Shown here piece by piece: positions 26,357-37,900 of a DNA stretch of 59,104 nt (positions within the stretch are counted from its first letter, which is position 1; every line of letters begins with the position of its first letter). The stretch comes from a bacterium ADurb.Bin236. GTDB lineage: Bacteria > UBP15 > UBA6099. Location of the stretch: contig MWCD01000020.1 in the NCBI GenBank assembly GCA_002069885.1, forward strand, positions 1 through 59,104, written 5' to 3'. The notes below the pieces were generated by a model, which searched no databases, had not been told where the DNA came from, and worked only from the letters and a program-made list of their open reading frames with translations. The position numbers were made by a program, and so were the translations under genes.

Positions 26357-28903
26357 TTACCTCGCGACTGAGAATTTTCCTGTGATATTTATCCTTTCAG
26401 TTCCGTCCGAAGCCAAGATGTTGTACAGATACACCCCGCTTGCGAGAGGCTTTCCGGCGTTGTTCGTTCCGTCCCAGCAAGCAAGATTTGAATAAGAGCC
26501 GTTCGGCGTAAGAGAACCGGTGTCCGCGTCCGGCGCAAAAATTTCCCTGACGAGAGAGCCTCGAATGTCGAACAACCTGATTATCACGGAGGATGGCGCG
26601 CCCGCCATGAGTCCGGCAAAGCAGAGTTTCGACGAAACAGAGGGCCTCCACGGATTGGGATACGCGTGGGCCTCGCTTATCGATAGTGGCGGAGCCTGAT
26701 ACGCCACCCTGAAAGCCGGGCCGTAGTCGTGTCCGTCAACGTCGGCTTGAATTAGGAAATCACCGGCCTGCGCGGACGAGATTTGGAAAACGCTTCTTCC
26801 AAGTCTGTTGGTCGTCCTCGGAGGCGGGGATGAAAGAGCGGCGCGGGATGCCGCGGCTGCGCCGGACATGATCCTTGTCTCTCCTGAGACCGACACCGCA
26901 ATGCCCGGAGCCTGAGCGCCGTTCACATCGTAAACATTAACGGAGATTTCGACAAAATCCTTCCCGTCCGCTTTCAGGGACGTCAAAAAGGTGTCCGTGT
27001 AGGATAACAATGTCCTGTTTTGAGAATCGACTAAAAGAATCGTTTTTCGTCCCTCGGAGTCCAAAGCGCCTTCGCCGCCGGGAACTTCCACAAGTTCGCC
27101 GGAGCGAGGGATGTACAGTCTGGCGGCGACAAGGGAACCTGACGACTGAGTGTCTTTTGTGGGAACAGCGCTCAACTCGACCGTGTTCGAATCTTCGTTG
27201 CCGAACGCATCGGACGCTCTGACGACGAAGTAATACGTCGTGCCGCTGGCAAGCCCGGAGAGTTCATAAGAAAGCCCGGCGGCAACCCTTACCGGCGAGG
27301 AAAAATTCTGACCTCCCGGCCCTTCGCTCATATAGATCGGATATGTCAGGGGAGCGCTTTCATCCGCCGCGGGACTCCATGAAAGTATAATCGAACCGCC
27401 GTCTTCCGACAGCGAAATAGACTGAAGCCCGGCGAATTGAGGGGGATCGTTGTCAAGCCTGAACGAGACCGTCTTGGAAGCCGAATTTCCGGCGACATCG
27501 TAAGCTGTTATCCTGAAAGAATAAACGCCGGAATCAATGTCGGAAGCCGGACTCCAAACGCCAATAGCGCCGTTGGATACATTTTTTCCGTAAACTGTAT
27601 CAAGCGCCGTCCAAGATTCGGGCGCCGCGCCCTCTCCCACTTCTATCGAATATCTTTCAAGATTGGAATCGGAGACAGTTCCTGAAACGAGGATTTCTCC
27701 GCCTGTCAACTGGTTCGGCGCCGGGCCGGAGAGCGAAACGACCGGAGGAGCGGCGTCCGCGCCGAAAAAAGCGCTCACCACGCCGTCATAAGAAGCGACG
27801 AAAATCATGCCGTCGGCGACGGCTGGAGTCGCGGATATCGAAGAGCCGATTGAAAGCGATGCGAGCGCGGAGCCGGAAGCCGCGTCGAACGCGCGCACCG
27901 TTCCTTCGGCGGAAGCGGCGAACACTATGTTCCCGGCGACCACTGGCGACGGATGAAAGTTTTTGCCCTCAGCGGAGCCTGCGTTCTGCGTCCACAGAAT
28001 GCCGCCGGAAGCGGCGTCGAAAGCGGCGATTTTCTGGTCCGGGTATCCGATTGAAATAAAAGCGCGACCGCCGCATGAAGAGACGGATGACACTTTCACT
28101 TGGCTGTCGCCGGGGACGGGCGAGGCCGTCCACTTATGAGCGCCGTCGCCGGTGGAGAAAGCGTACACATTTTTGTCGAACTCGCCGGCCGCCCCGAAAG
28201 CGATTCCCGCGAGTATGGAAGGAGAGGCCGAATAAATCAGGCCTCTAGTGCGGACGACGGCAAACGGCGCGCCAGTGTCGGGGTTCAAACCGTGGAAGGC
28301 TCCGTCGCCTGCGCCCACCCAGAGAGCGGCGTCAGTGACGGCGGGAGTGGAAAGAACAGGCTGTCCCACAGCATAGCGCCACAAGAGAGAGCCTGTCGCG
28401 GCGTCTAGAGCTATTACGCTGTTATGAGGATGCCCGGAGCCGAGGAACACCTTGCCGAGGGCAACCGTGGGAGAGCCTGCGTTCATTCCGCCGGTTGAAT
28501 GACGCCAGACGACATTGCCCGTCGCCGCGTCAATGCCTTGCGCCACGCCGTCGAGAGAGCTGATGAAAACGCGCCCGTCCGCCGCCGCCGGAGCGGCGCT
28601 GATTCTGGCCCCCGCTTCGAAACGCCAAATCAACTCTCCTGTGTACGCGTTCAGGGAGAAAAGAACGCCGTCGCGCGTGGCTATAAAAACCTTGTCCGCC
28701 GACTTGACCGGGGAAGCGACAATCTTCGCGCCCGCATTAAATGACCACTTGGGAGCCAAAGGCAGGTTTACGGGAGCGGATGCGCATCCGGAGTTGGCTG
28801 CATCGTTCATGAACATGGGCCAGTCCGAAGCGCGCGCCGCGCCCGACGCGGTCAATGCCGCCGCTAGCGCGAAGAAGAGCAGACATTTGATTCTATTCGT
28901 CAT
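26357..28903 (-). CDS. Secreted PQQ-type beta-propeller protein with FN3 and FlgD-like C-terminal domain
   Basis: The protein has 848 residues. It starts with a signal peptide (about 1-25, ending ASGAARA). Residues 28-375 are PQQ/YWTD-type propeller repeats with recurring DAATGNVVWRH and DAATGSLLWRYAVG motifs. A bacterial Ig-like segment (about 385-475) and a fibronectin type III domain (about 485-580) follow. The last 100 residues match the FlgD Ig-like tail (AYPNPWRPS, VIIRLFDIRGSLVREI, CWDGTNNAGKPLASGVYLYN). Such tails are common on secreted or surface-anchored proteins in candidate phyla. The start lies only 7 bases after the stop of the giant gene, so they are one operon. Propeller domains occur in both, at the giant's C-terminus and here. 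Confidence 0.85.
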   Translation of the reverse strand: MTNRIKCLLFFALAAALTASGAARASDWPMFMNDAANSGCASAPVNLPLAPKWSFNAGAKIVASPVKSADKVFIATRDGVLFSLNAYTGELIWRFEAGARISAAPAAADGRVFISSLDGVAQGIDAATGNVVWRHSTGGMNAGSPTVALGKVFLGSGHPHNSVIALDAATGSLLWRYAVGQPVLSTPAVTDAALWVGAGDGAFHGLNPDTGAPFAVVRTRGLIYSASPSILAGIAFGAAGEFDKNVYAFSTGDGAHKWTASPVPGDSQVKVSSVSSCGGRAFISIGYPDQKIAAFDAASGGILWTQNAGSAEGKNFHPSPVVAGNIVFAASAEGTVRAFDAASGSALASLSIGSSISATPAVADGMIFVASYDGVVSAFFGADAAPPVVSLSGPAPNQLTGGEILVSGTVSDSNLERYSIEVGEGAAPESWTALDTVYGKNVSNGAIGVWSPASDIDSGVYSFRITAYDVAGNSASKTVSFRLDNDPPQFAGLQSISLSEDGGSIILSWSPAADESAPLTYPIYMSEGPGGQNFSSPVRVAAGLSYELSGLASGTTYYFVVRASDAFGNEDSNTVELSAVPTKDTQSSGSLVAARLYIPRSGELVEVPGGEGALDSEGRKTILLVDSQNRTLLSYTDTFLTSLKADGKDFVEISVNVYDVNGAQAPGIAVSVSGETRIMSGAAAASRAALSSPPPRTTNRLGRSVFQISSAQAGDFLIQADVDGHDYGPAFRVAYQAPPLSISEAHAYPNPWRPSVSSKLCFAGLMAGAPSSVIIRLFDIRGSLVREIFAPDADTGSLTPNGSYSNLACWDGTNNAGKPLASGVYLYNILASDGTERINITGKFSVAR

Positions 28904-28910
28904 AAGTCAC

Positions 28911-31900
28911 CTACCTCGTAAACGCGTAGATTTTGCCGTTGGTCGACGGGATCATCACCACGCTGCCGAACAGCGACGGACATGCGACGATGGGGCCGCC
29001 GGTGTAGTACGGCCACCCGCTGATGACAGTCGGCGCCGTAGTGTTGTTCTGCAAGGCGTAGTAGTGGTGGTTCTCCGCGCCGAAATAGAGCTTGTTGGTG
29101 GTAAAATCGAGAAGAATGCATCCTGACACCGCTCCGTTTATCGCTTCAGCGCCCGGAGGGAACTTCCACATCTGTTCTCCGCTGTTTGATATGGCGTAAA
29201 CGCATCCGTTGTCGTTCCCGGCGTAAACAGCCAAGCTGCCCGCTCCGCCGCTGAACACATCCACGAAAATTGAGTTTCTAAATTCCTGCGCCGGTATAGG
29301 GGAAGACGGCGAGAAAGACCAGACCTGTTCGCTTCCGGGAGGCAATGTGGAGTCTATCTTGTACACGGACCCATTGAGAGCGCCTATCCAGAGCCAAGCG
29401 CCGTCGAGAGGAACGGCGGGATTCTTCGGATACATGAACGGGGACGCAGATATTCCGCCGTATCCAGCGTATATTGCTATCACGTTTCCGCTGGTTCGAT
29501 CAACTTTTGCGATGGTTCCGTTTGAGGCTCCCACATAAATATAGCCGTCGTTGGCGTTGGCTGGCGTCGAATATATAGGCGAACCGAGGTTCACATCCGA
29601 CCAGTCCGTGCAGGGATTTCCATCCGACGTTTTTCTGCAATACATTTTTCCGTCGAGAGAGGCGAAGTACAACCGGCCTTCGGAGGCTCCGTTCACCCAT
29701 CTTGTGGAACTTGTCCTTATTGCCGCCGACGCCACCGACCTGCTCCACTCGAGGGAAGCGGACCCGGTGTTGTCCCTTACGGCGTAGAAATTGCCTGATT
29801 CGTCGCCGAAGTACACCACGTAGTCTCTCACATAAGGCGTGCTCTTAATCGGGCTGCCGGCTGTGTACTCCCACTTCTTGGCTCCGTCAGCGATTCTAAT
29901 CGCATAAAGCTTATTGTTGTCGTTGCCGATATAAATGACCTGTTCGTTAATCGGATTTCTGGCGGGAGCGGCGGAACCGTAAAAGCTGTCCGTCGAGCCG
30001 CCGTCGTCGAATGTCCACAGCAACGGGCCTTGATTCGTGATCACAACTAGGTTGGATTGAGCAAGATTTGAAGCAGCGGGCGTCTTAAGGTTGGATTCAG
30101 TTCCCAATGACTCCATTTCGAACGCGACGGAGCCGTTCGTCAGAGCGCGGAAGGCGTAGACGAACGTCTGAGACTGTCCGGCGGAAAGATTTGCCGACGC
30201 TGGAACAGGACCGCTGACGAGAGACACCGTAGCTCCGTCCGAATAGTTCTTTGACAACTCGACGGGAACGGGAGCCACAGTGTCGGCGCGGGAAGAGCCT
30301 GCCGCGTTGGTCACCGTCACCCTCACAGTGAAGTCATGTTCCGTGTTTATGGGAGTCGTGATGTAATCGAACGCGGAAGTTAAAGCCGCCGGATTCATTA
30401 TCGTCGCCAAGCTTGTGGAGAATGGCGATTGAGCGAAACTCGCCACCGCCCCGTCCGCTGTTATGTTTGACTCAAGAATCCGGATTCCAACTGTGTTTGC
30501 TTGCGTGGCTGAGCCGGAAATATCCAGCAGAATGAGCAAACTTTCCGTGTCGGTCGTGTTGACTGACAGCGTGAACCCGTCGAAGGTCAACGCTCCCGAA
30601 GCAAAGGTCTTGTCAGAGCCGAGGAGCGGGTCCACGCCCGAATCGTACTCGCCGTTGTCGTTGACATCGTGAGCGAGTCTCGCGGCGGATATGTCGGCGT
30701 CGACCCCGATGAGTTCTACTTTTAACGAAAGCAAGTCCACCGTCCTGTTAGCGGAACTTAAGTCGAGCCGCGCAAACACGACGTTCTGCTGGCCCTTAGT
30801 GACATTGTTGGTCAACAACGCCGCGGAGTCCGTGGCGACGACGCTAAGCCCAGTGTCGTCATACTTATAGACAAAGACAGTCTGGGCCGCCGCGGCGTTC
30901 CCCGCGTTGTCCTCGACGCCGATCCGCAAATAATATGTTTCTCCGCTTACGAGAACCTGAGCGACCTCATAGAAGGCAGAGGCAGCGACCGTGTCCGGAA
31001 CTCCCGCGGGATTGTTTCCGAAATAGATATTGAATTGCTTGACGCCCGAATTCGGCGCGGGAGATGCTGGATTGTCTATGTCGGCAGACCACGCGAAATA
31101 CGGATTCGCGTAAGCGCCCCACTCGCCGTCCGTCAAAACGACATTCATCGCCGAACTGTCGTAGCCCGTCACAACCGGCGTGGATGGAGCCTGCGTGTCT
31201 TTTCTGAGATAAAACGCGTCGGTCAATGTGGTCGAAAGAGCCGCTATATTGGAAGCGCGGACCGAAACATAGTTGATTCCGTTCTGCGCCGAATCGAAAT
31301 CGATCTGGAAGTCAGTCGCAAACGAGCCTGCGCCTAGACCCGGCCCGAATACGGCTGTCCAATCCTTCAGTATTGAGCCGGTTCGGTTCGGACCCGTCCA
31401 AATCGTGTATTCTCCGGCATCGAGAACTCCGTTGTCAGAGAAATCGATGTCGTAAACGGTTCCTGCCGCCGCGCGCCACGTATCGTCGCAAGCCGGGCAT
31501 CCGGCGATGTTGTTCGTGATAACAGGCCCCTGCCATGCCACGGAGAATACGCGCGAGGCGACAACGCTGGAATTCACCTTGTCCCGGCTGTAAATCTGGA
31601 CTTCGCAAATGTTTGCGCCTTCTACGTTGCAGTTCTTTCCGGAGCCTACGGTTATCGCCGGAGGATTCCCGGCGCACGCGTATGTCGTCCATGCCACCGT
31701 CTCGATGGAATTGCTTAACACCCTGTAATAACACAGAGCCAATCCGGAGCTTGGCGCGGCATCGCTGTTTGAGACAGTTAAATTAAAGTCGGCCGTTTGC
31801 CATGAGCCGACCGCCGGATTAGTTATAGTCGAAACCGGTTTGACGTTGTCCTGTCTGTAATCTATCTTCACGGACGATTTGTTGCCCGCTTCGTCATAGA

Positions 31901-34900
31901 CGCTAACTTCCGTTCCGAGTTGGTTGCCGACCCCGGCCGCAGCCGTGTAATAGATGTTCCATGGAGGGCCAAAATAGTCCGGCGGCGGATTCGAACCGAA
32001 CGCGACGGAGCCTTGCGCCCTGTTATAAGAGGCTGTGTCCGTCCATGACACTGAAACGTCGATAGTCTGCCCTGCGCCCTCTCCTGTCGCGCTGTTGAAC
32101 CACGCCGCGCAGGTAACTCCGGGATACGCGCCTACGTTCGCGCAGTCAAGACCGTCCGATGTGCCGTAGAAATAGTCCTCCGCGTTCGATGTCAGCATAA
32201 CGCCGGTTATTGATGGCGCCGTTCCGTCTTTTCTAAAAATGAATCCTTGAATGTTTTCGATATAGGAATGTTCGGCGGTGTTGCCGCAGCCGTCGGAAGC
32301 CCTGACGCTGATGGAGTTTGAGCCTTCGGGAACCGCCGCCCAACTCAATCCCCAGTTGTTGGTGTAATTAGAAGTCATGAAAGACGAGAAAATATTCGTC
32401 CATGAGCCGGTTCCGATTCTGTATTGCGCCGATTGCAGAGGACACTTGTTTACCCAGCCGAAATCGATATTGACGACATTGCCGGGATTGTCCTTGTACC
32501 AGTTGGTTCTTCCGCCGGCTGCCGGCCATACGTACATTAACGACGGAGACACATTGTCCATTACGAAATCAAGAACAACGAATGAAGAGTTTCCGGCTTT
32601 GTCATAAACGGTGAATTTGATTCCTATTTCATCCGTTTCGCCGGAATCAATCGTGAATATCTGTTTCCAGCCGTCCGCGCCGTCGATGTCAGGTCCGGTA
32701 TTAGCGCCGTCATAAGTCGGGCTTGCGCCGAAGGCGTACTGCCCGCGATATTCGTATTTAGCCCCTCCGGGGTCGTCCCAGACAAGCTCGACAGTCATCT
32801 TCTGTCCGTGTCCCTGACCGCCCAGATTGTTGTAATAGACTGTCCCGCCTGTCGCTGGAGAAAGAGCCGCACATCCATCCGCTGTTCCGCACAGATAAGC
32901 CTCCTTGTCGGAATAAACGAGAATCTGAGATACCGAAGGAGGCGTCAAATCGTAGATGGTGGAGTCCGAAGGGTGAGTCGGCTGAATGTTGCCCATGTCG
33001 TTGCGGAACTCCACATATACCGTCTTTTCTCCTTCGCTTGAAGAACAGCCGGGGCTTGTTGTTATATTGAACGCGCAGTTGTATCCCGGCTCGTTGCATT
33101 TCTTTTCAAACGGAACCCAAGTTGCCGACGACAGAGCAGCCTCCGAACAGGCCATTCTCATGGAGTCCTGCGCGTCGCAATCCACTCCGACCGGGTCTTC
33201 ACAGGTTAGAGTGATGACCGGAGTGGCTATCTTCGTGTATCCGTCGCTGTCATTGATGACTACTGAGCCGTTCATAGGAGGCGCGCAGAAAGGCGAAGGC
33301 TCATCCACCATGAAAGTCGCCGCTAGGTCTTCCTCGTTTTCCGGCGATGAATCCGCGTCCGAGCCTGAGTCCCTCTCGTTGCCCTCGTACCCCTCGACTA
33401 CCCTTCGAATCGCTTTCCCTGCGGCATGCGTCGACGCGGGAGAACCGGGAGGCGCGGTGAATTGGCCTTCGGGCAGTTGCGCTCCGTTGTAAGCTCCCCA
33501 CACTACAAGGTCTATAGAGCTTGAGGCGCCGGAGTTTGCTTTCAGGTACACTTCGTCGCCGGCGGCTGACATATCCAGCCCGCTCCATTCTTTCACGTGC
33601 GCAGCTTCGCAACCGAACCTGCTTATAAAATCGGCTTGGTTTTTTGCGATTATGTAGTGGCCTTTCGACGGAATGCTCTGACCTGCCGGGATGGTGTATT
33701 CCATGCCCGGTCCGATTCCGATGACGTGCCCGGCGAGGTTGTAGTCGGAACTGAACGGATTATAAATCTGCACATATCTGTCGCCCGCGCCGTTGTTTAC
33801 TATCTGCGAGAAAGTCAGTTGCGCTTTGTTGACGCTTACACCGTCCAACCCGGACGGTTGCGACCCGTTAGAGTTCAGGTATGCCTTGAAGAAAAATGTT
33901 CCGGGACCAACGTCGTTGTGGAAAGCATTGATTTTCTGAGAAACCGCCGTTCCGGAATTCGACTGCGCGTACCCCGACGCTGGAACCCACGCAGTCCCGT
34001 TGTGGTAATACCAGTTCGACCCGTTGTTGCTGATCTGGAATGTGACATCGCTCCCGTCGGGATAAAGGATATCTGTGAACGAAATTATCTCCTCGAAGCT
34101 CAAACCGGTGTTGTTTTGGACTGTAGGACGGCTTGTGGGATACTGTTTAGCTTGAGAAGCTCCGTAAGCAGAAACGGAAACGCTCGCGATCTTGCGTCTG
34201 AAATAATTCAGCGTCCAAGAATTTACTGTGGGAGATTGCAGGGGGTCGGCGGATTGCATATCCGCTCTTATGTAAACGGGAACCGTCTGGTCGGCGCAGT
34301 CCGTGCCCGCCGGAATCGTGTATCCGCCGTTAGCCTGCGCCCTTGTTATCGAGCATAATTCATTATTGTCTGAAACCTTGACTATTTTATACCCCAAGGT
34401 CGTGCCCGCAGGTTGCGCGTTCGGAGAAGTGAACGATGTGGCCCCCATAAAACCGGGCAGAGCGACCGACGTAAAGTATCCGCTTGGTTTGTAGCTGACG
34501 TAAATCTCAAGCTCGTCCGTGTCGCAATACTGGGTGGCGCAAGTGAACGGACAGTTCACGTTGTAGTTCATTGCCGCCCTCACCCTGTGGACGCCGGGCG
34601 TGGAGTTGAGCGCGTATGTCGGGCTGGTGTAGGTGTAGCTTCCTGCGGCGATCAGACCGGAACATGACAGCTGAGTCCACCCCCCTCCCGGAGGCTGATA
34701 GCTTATGGAGAACCTGTTGCTGCCGTACGCGTGGTAATCCACGGTCACAGTGAAGTTTGAACCGGGCCTGAAATATGTTCCTTCGTTCACCCTGAGCGAG
34801 TCTATCGCCTCGGAACCCACGCAGCTCGCTCCTGTACAGAGTATGCAAGGCGGAGCGCAGGCGGTGCAGTCATTGTTGTAGTTGGTGCAGCCGAAACAGG

Positions 34901-37900
34901 AATTGCCCCAGTTCTCGTCGCATGTTCTGGGGATTGAGCTGGTTTGGAAGGCTATGTGCGCCGGAATCGGCGTTATCTCGATATCGGACAAGACATTAGT
35001 CTGAGTCCACGCCGCCGCGCCGTCCGTGAAAGATTCGGCTATGAAAGTGTTCGCCTTGTTCGAGAGAGGCCCGGCGGACGGGTTGCCGTAATAAAGATAC
35101 AAGGTGGTTTCCCCCGTCGGCACATTCGGAACCTTCACCCAAATAACCGCCGTTTTTCCAACGCTATCATAACTCTGTATCCAGTAGTTGTTAATTAGAG
35201 TAGTTCCGTCGGTGGTTGTGAATCTTATGTCCGCGCCATCCGGCTGCGCGATGTCGAAGTTGAAATTTGAAACGCTAAGATATACCGGGAGTTGGAAGTC
35301 GGTCTGCGCGACGCCGCTTGAGTTGGAAACAGTCAGCGCGCGCCTCGTCGTCCAACTTTTGTTGAACCATGCAGGCGAGTTAACCACGTCAAGATAAGCC
35401 GCTCCGCCGTCTATCAGTATGCTCGCGCTAGATTTCGTGTAGTCGCCGGGAACCACGAACGGCCACATCGACGTGTCTGTTGTAATTGTGAACATCGACG
35501 TCGCCGTTCCGCCGCTTGTGGTCACGGTAATGTTTCCTGTTTGAGCGCCCGACGGCACGCGGCATATCAACGCGGCGTTACCCCAAGTGTCGCAAGTCGC
35601 AGTCACTCCTGAATGGAATTTCACCGTGGACGGCCCTTTGACTAATCCGAAATTATTTCCTTCTATCAGCACAATATCCCCGCCGTAGCCCTGAGACGGC
35701 GTGACTGTTGAAATCGACGGCGCGCTGACAGTAAACAGAGAGTTGCCGGATTGCTCCGAAAGAACGCTCCTGACGGTGACGACCACATGCCCTGTGGCGA
35801 CATCGGCGGGCGCGTTTATTTTTATTTGTGTGGCGCTCCAATAGTTTGCTGTTCCGGCTGCGATTCCGTTGAATGTCACTGTCGAAGAGGATTGAGACAA
35901 TCCGAAGTCGGAACCGTTTATCGTTATTTCCTGCCCCGCCACTCCGCTCGACGGCGCAAGCCCCGTCACCACCGGCCTCGCAGGAAGAGTGTACACGATA
36001 TTAACATTGTCCAATTCCGCTTTCTGGGTTCCGTCCGACGCCAGAAACGCTCTGAAGAAGAACGTGCCGTCTCCTACCTCGTTGTCGAACAAACTGACCT
36101 TCGCGTTAATTTCGGCGGATGTGTTTGTCTGCAATGGATAACCGCCGCCCGTCTGCTGCGCCCAAATTGTTCCGTTGTGATAATACCAGTTCGTTCCGTT
36201 GTTGCTTATCTGAAATTCCACTGTTCCCGTTATAACGGAAGCTACGAACTCGGTGACTTCCGAAAACACCTGCCCCATTGAGGCGGCGGGAGATATAGTC
36301 GGGGTGTTTGAAAAGTAAGTGAACGCCAGTTCGGACCCCACGGATGTCGGGATGGTCAGGTCCGCGCGGTTCCTAGTGTAATAGTTAAAAGTCCAGTTTC
36401 TGACAGTGGGCGATCCCGGAGCCATAGTCATGCCTAGGTTTGCGCGGAGTTTCACCGGAACATCCGCCAGCGTGCATCCCGAAGCATCGAATCCCGCAGC
36501 CGCCTGCGCCGGAGTTATGGAACACAATGTGGAAGAATCCGAAGCTCTCTGTATCTGGAAAGCAAGAGAACCCGCAGACGGGTCGGATGGAAGCGTGTTC
36601 TGAGCGTGGAATGTCCCGCCGAGGAAGAATGATGAGATATTGTTGGACACAATCGAACCTGAAACCGAGTTGGCGAAATCGTATGTGTAAACGAAAGAGC
36701 CGCCGGGCGACAGGTAAGTTGTGCCGGCCGTACCGTTTGTAGAAACCGGAGCTGCGTATGAAGCGCCGCCGCTTGTGCCTGCGGAAGCTGACATGGCCCC
36801 GGCGATCGAACATGTCGCGCAGAAGACCTTCACCCTTCCGCCGCCTCCGCCGCCGCTGTTAGTGTCCGAATAACACGTGCCCTGCCGTCCGGCCTCTCCG
36901 TTCGCGCTGACCGTTCCAAGTATTGTTATCGTTTCAGCGTCCAGCAGCGCGATTCCGCCGCCCGCGCCGCCCGCGCCGCCTATGCCTCTATCTGTGTCCG
37001 CTCCTCTCGCCGACTTACCTCCAGCGCCGCCGCCTCCGCCGAAAAACGCCGTTTGATTCGAATTGTTTCCATAAGCCGTTCCGCCTCCCGCGCCCGCAAT
37101 CTCGCCTGTTCCGTTGGCTCCGCCGCCTGAGCCTCCCAAACCCCCGTGCGCTCCGCCGCCACCGCCGGGGCCGTCTGTCGTGCCCGCGCTCTGTCCGCCG
37201 TATCCTCCCGCCGTGCCGGGCGTCCCGCTCGGACTCGTCCCGTCGTTCCTTCCGTATCTTATCGTGTTCTGCGGGCCTCCCGGATACCCCATCCGGTTCG
37301 CGTCTATCTTGGATGTGGCGTCCACATATATCTCTTTTGCGTATAGCTTCAACGCCTTCTGCGCGGTCGTCTTAATAATTCCGCCGTTAACCACTCTGAT
37401 GTACGGAAAATAGCAACCCGCGTCGCAGTTCAGTTCCACCACCGCGCCGTCCACTATCAGCGGGGACCCCAGTATTACATCGTTGCTGTTGTATGTCAGG
37501 TTGACATTCGTCGAAGAAGCCAGATTCGTCCATGCAGTGGCTCCATCCGTAAACGCCTGCGCGTCCATCGTCGCGCTCAAACTCGACGCGTCAGGAGCGG
37601 AAGCGTTCCCGTAATACATGTATATGGTTTTCGTAGAGCTTTGCGGCACGCTCGGAACCTTAACCCACATAGTCGCCGTCTGCGCTCCGCTGTTATATGA
37701 AGAGACCCAGTAATCGAGCGCCGTCACTCCGTCGCTGTCCGTAAACCTTATGTCCTCTCCGTTAGCCCTCGCCTTTGCGAAGTTGAACACAACGCTGTTA
37801 AGATCGACTTTGACCTGCTGATCCGTCAGCAGGAATGGATTGCCTGAATTGTTCACCGTCACGGCTTTTCGATAGAGCCAACTGTCGTTCATCCATACTG

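Noticed and set aside
33597-34358. 253-residue open frame on the plus strand inside the giant gene
   Set aside because: It is antisense to an intact 4457-residue reading frame with recognised domains, has no ribosome site and has Arg/Val-rich composition typical of antisense reading of GC-rich DNA.
36840-37300. Gly-rich block of the giant protein as a frameshifted or low-complexity artefact
   Set aside because: The frame stays open and Gly-rich segments of this kind commonly follow DUF2341 domains, so it is a genuine protein segment.
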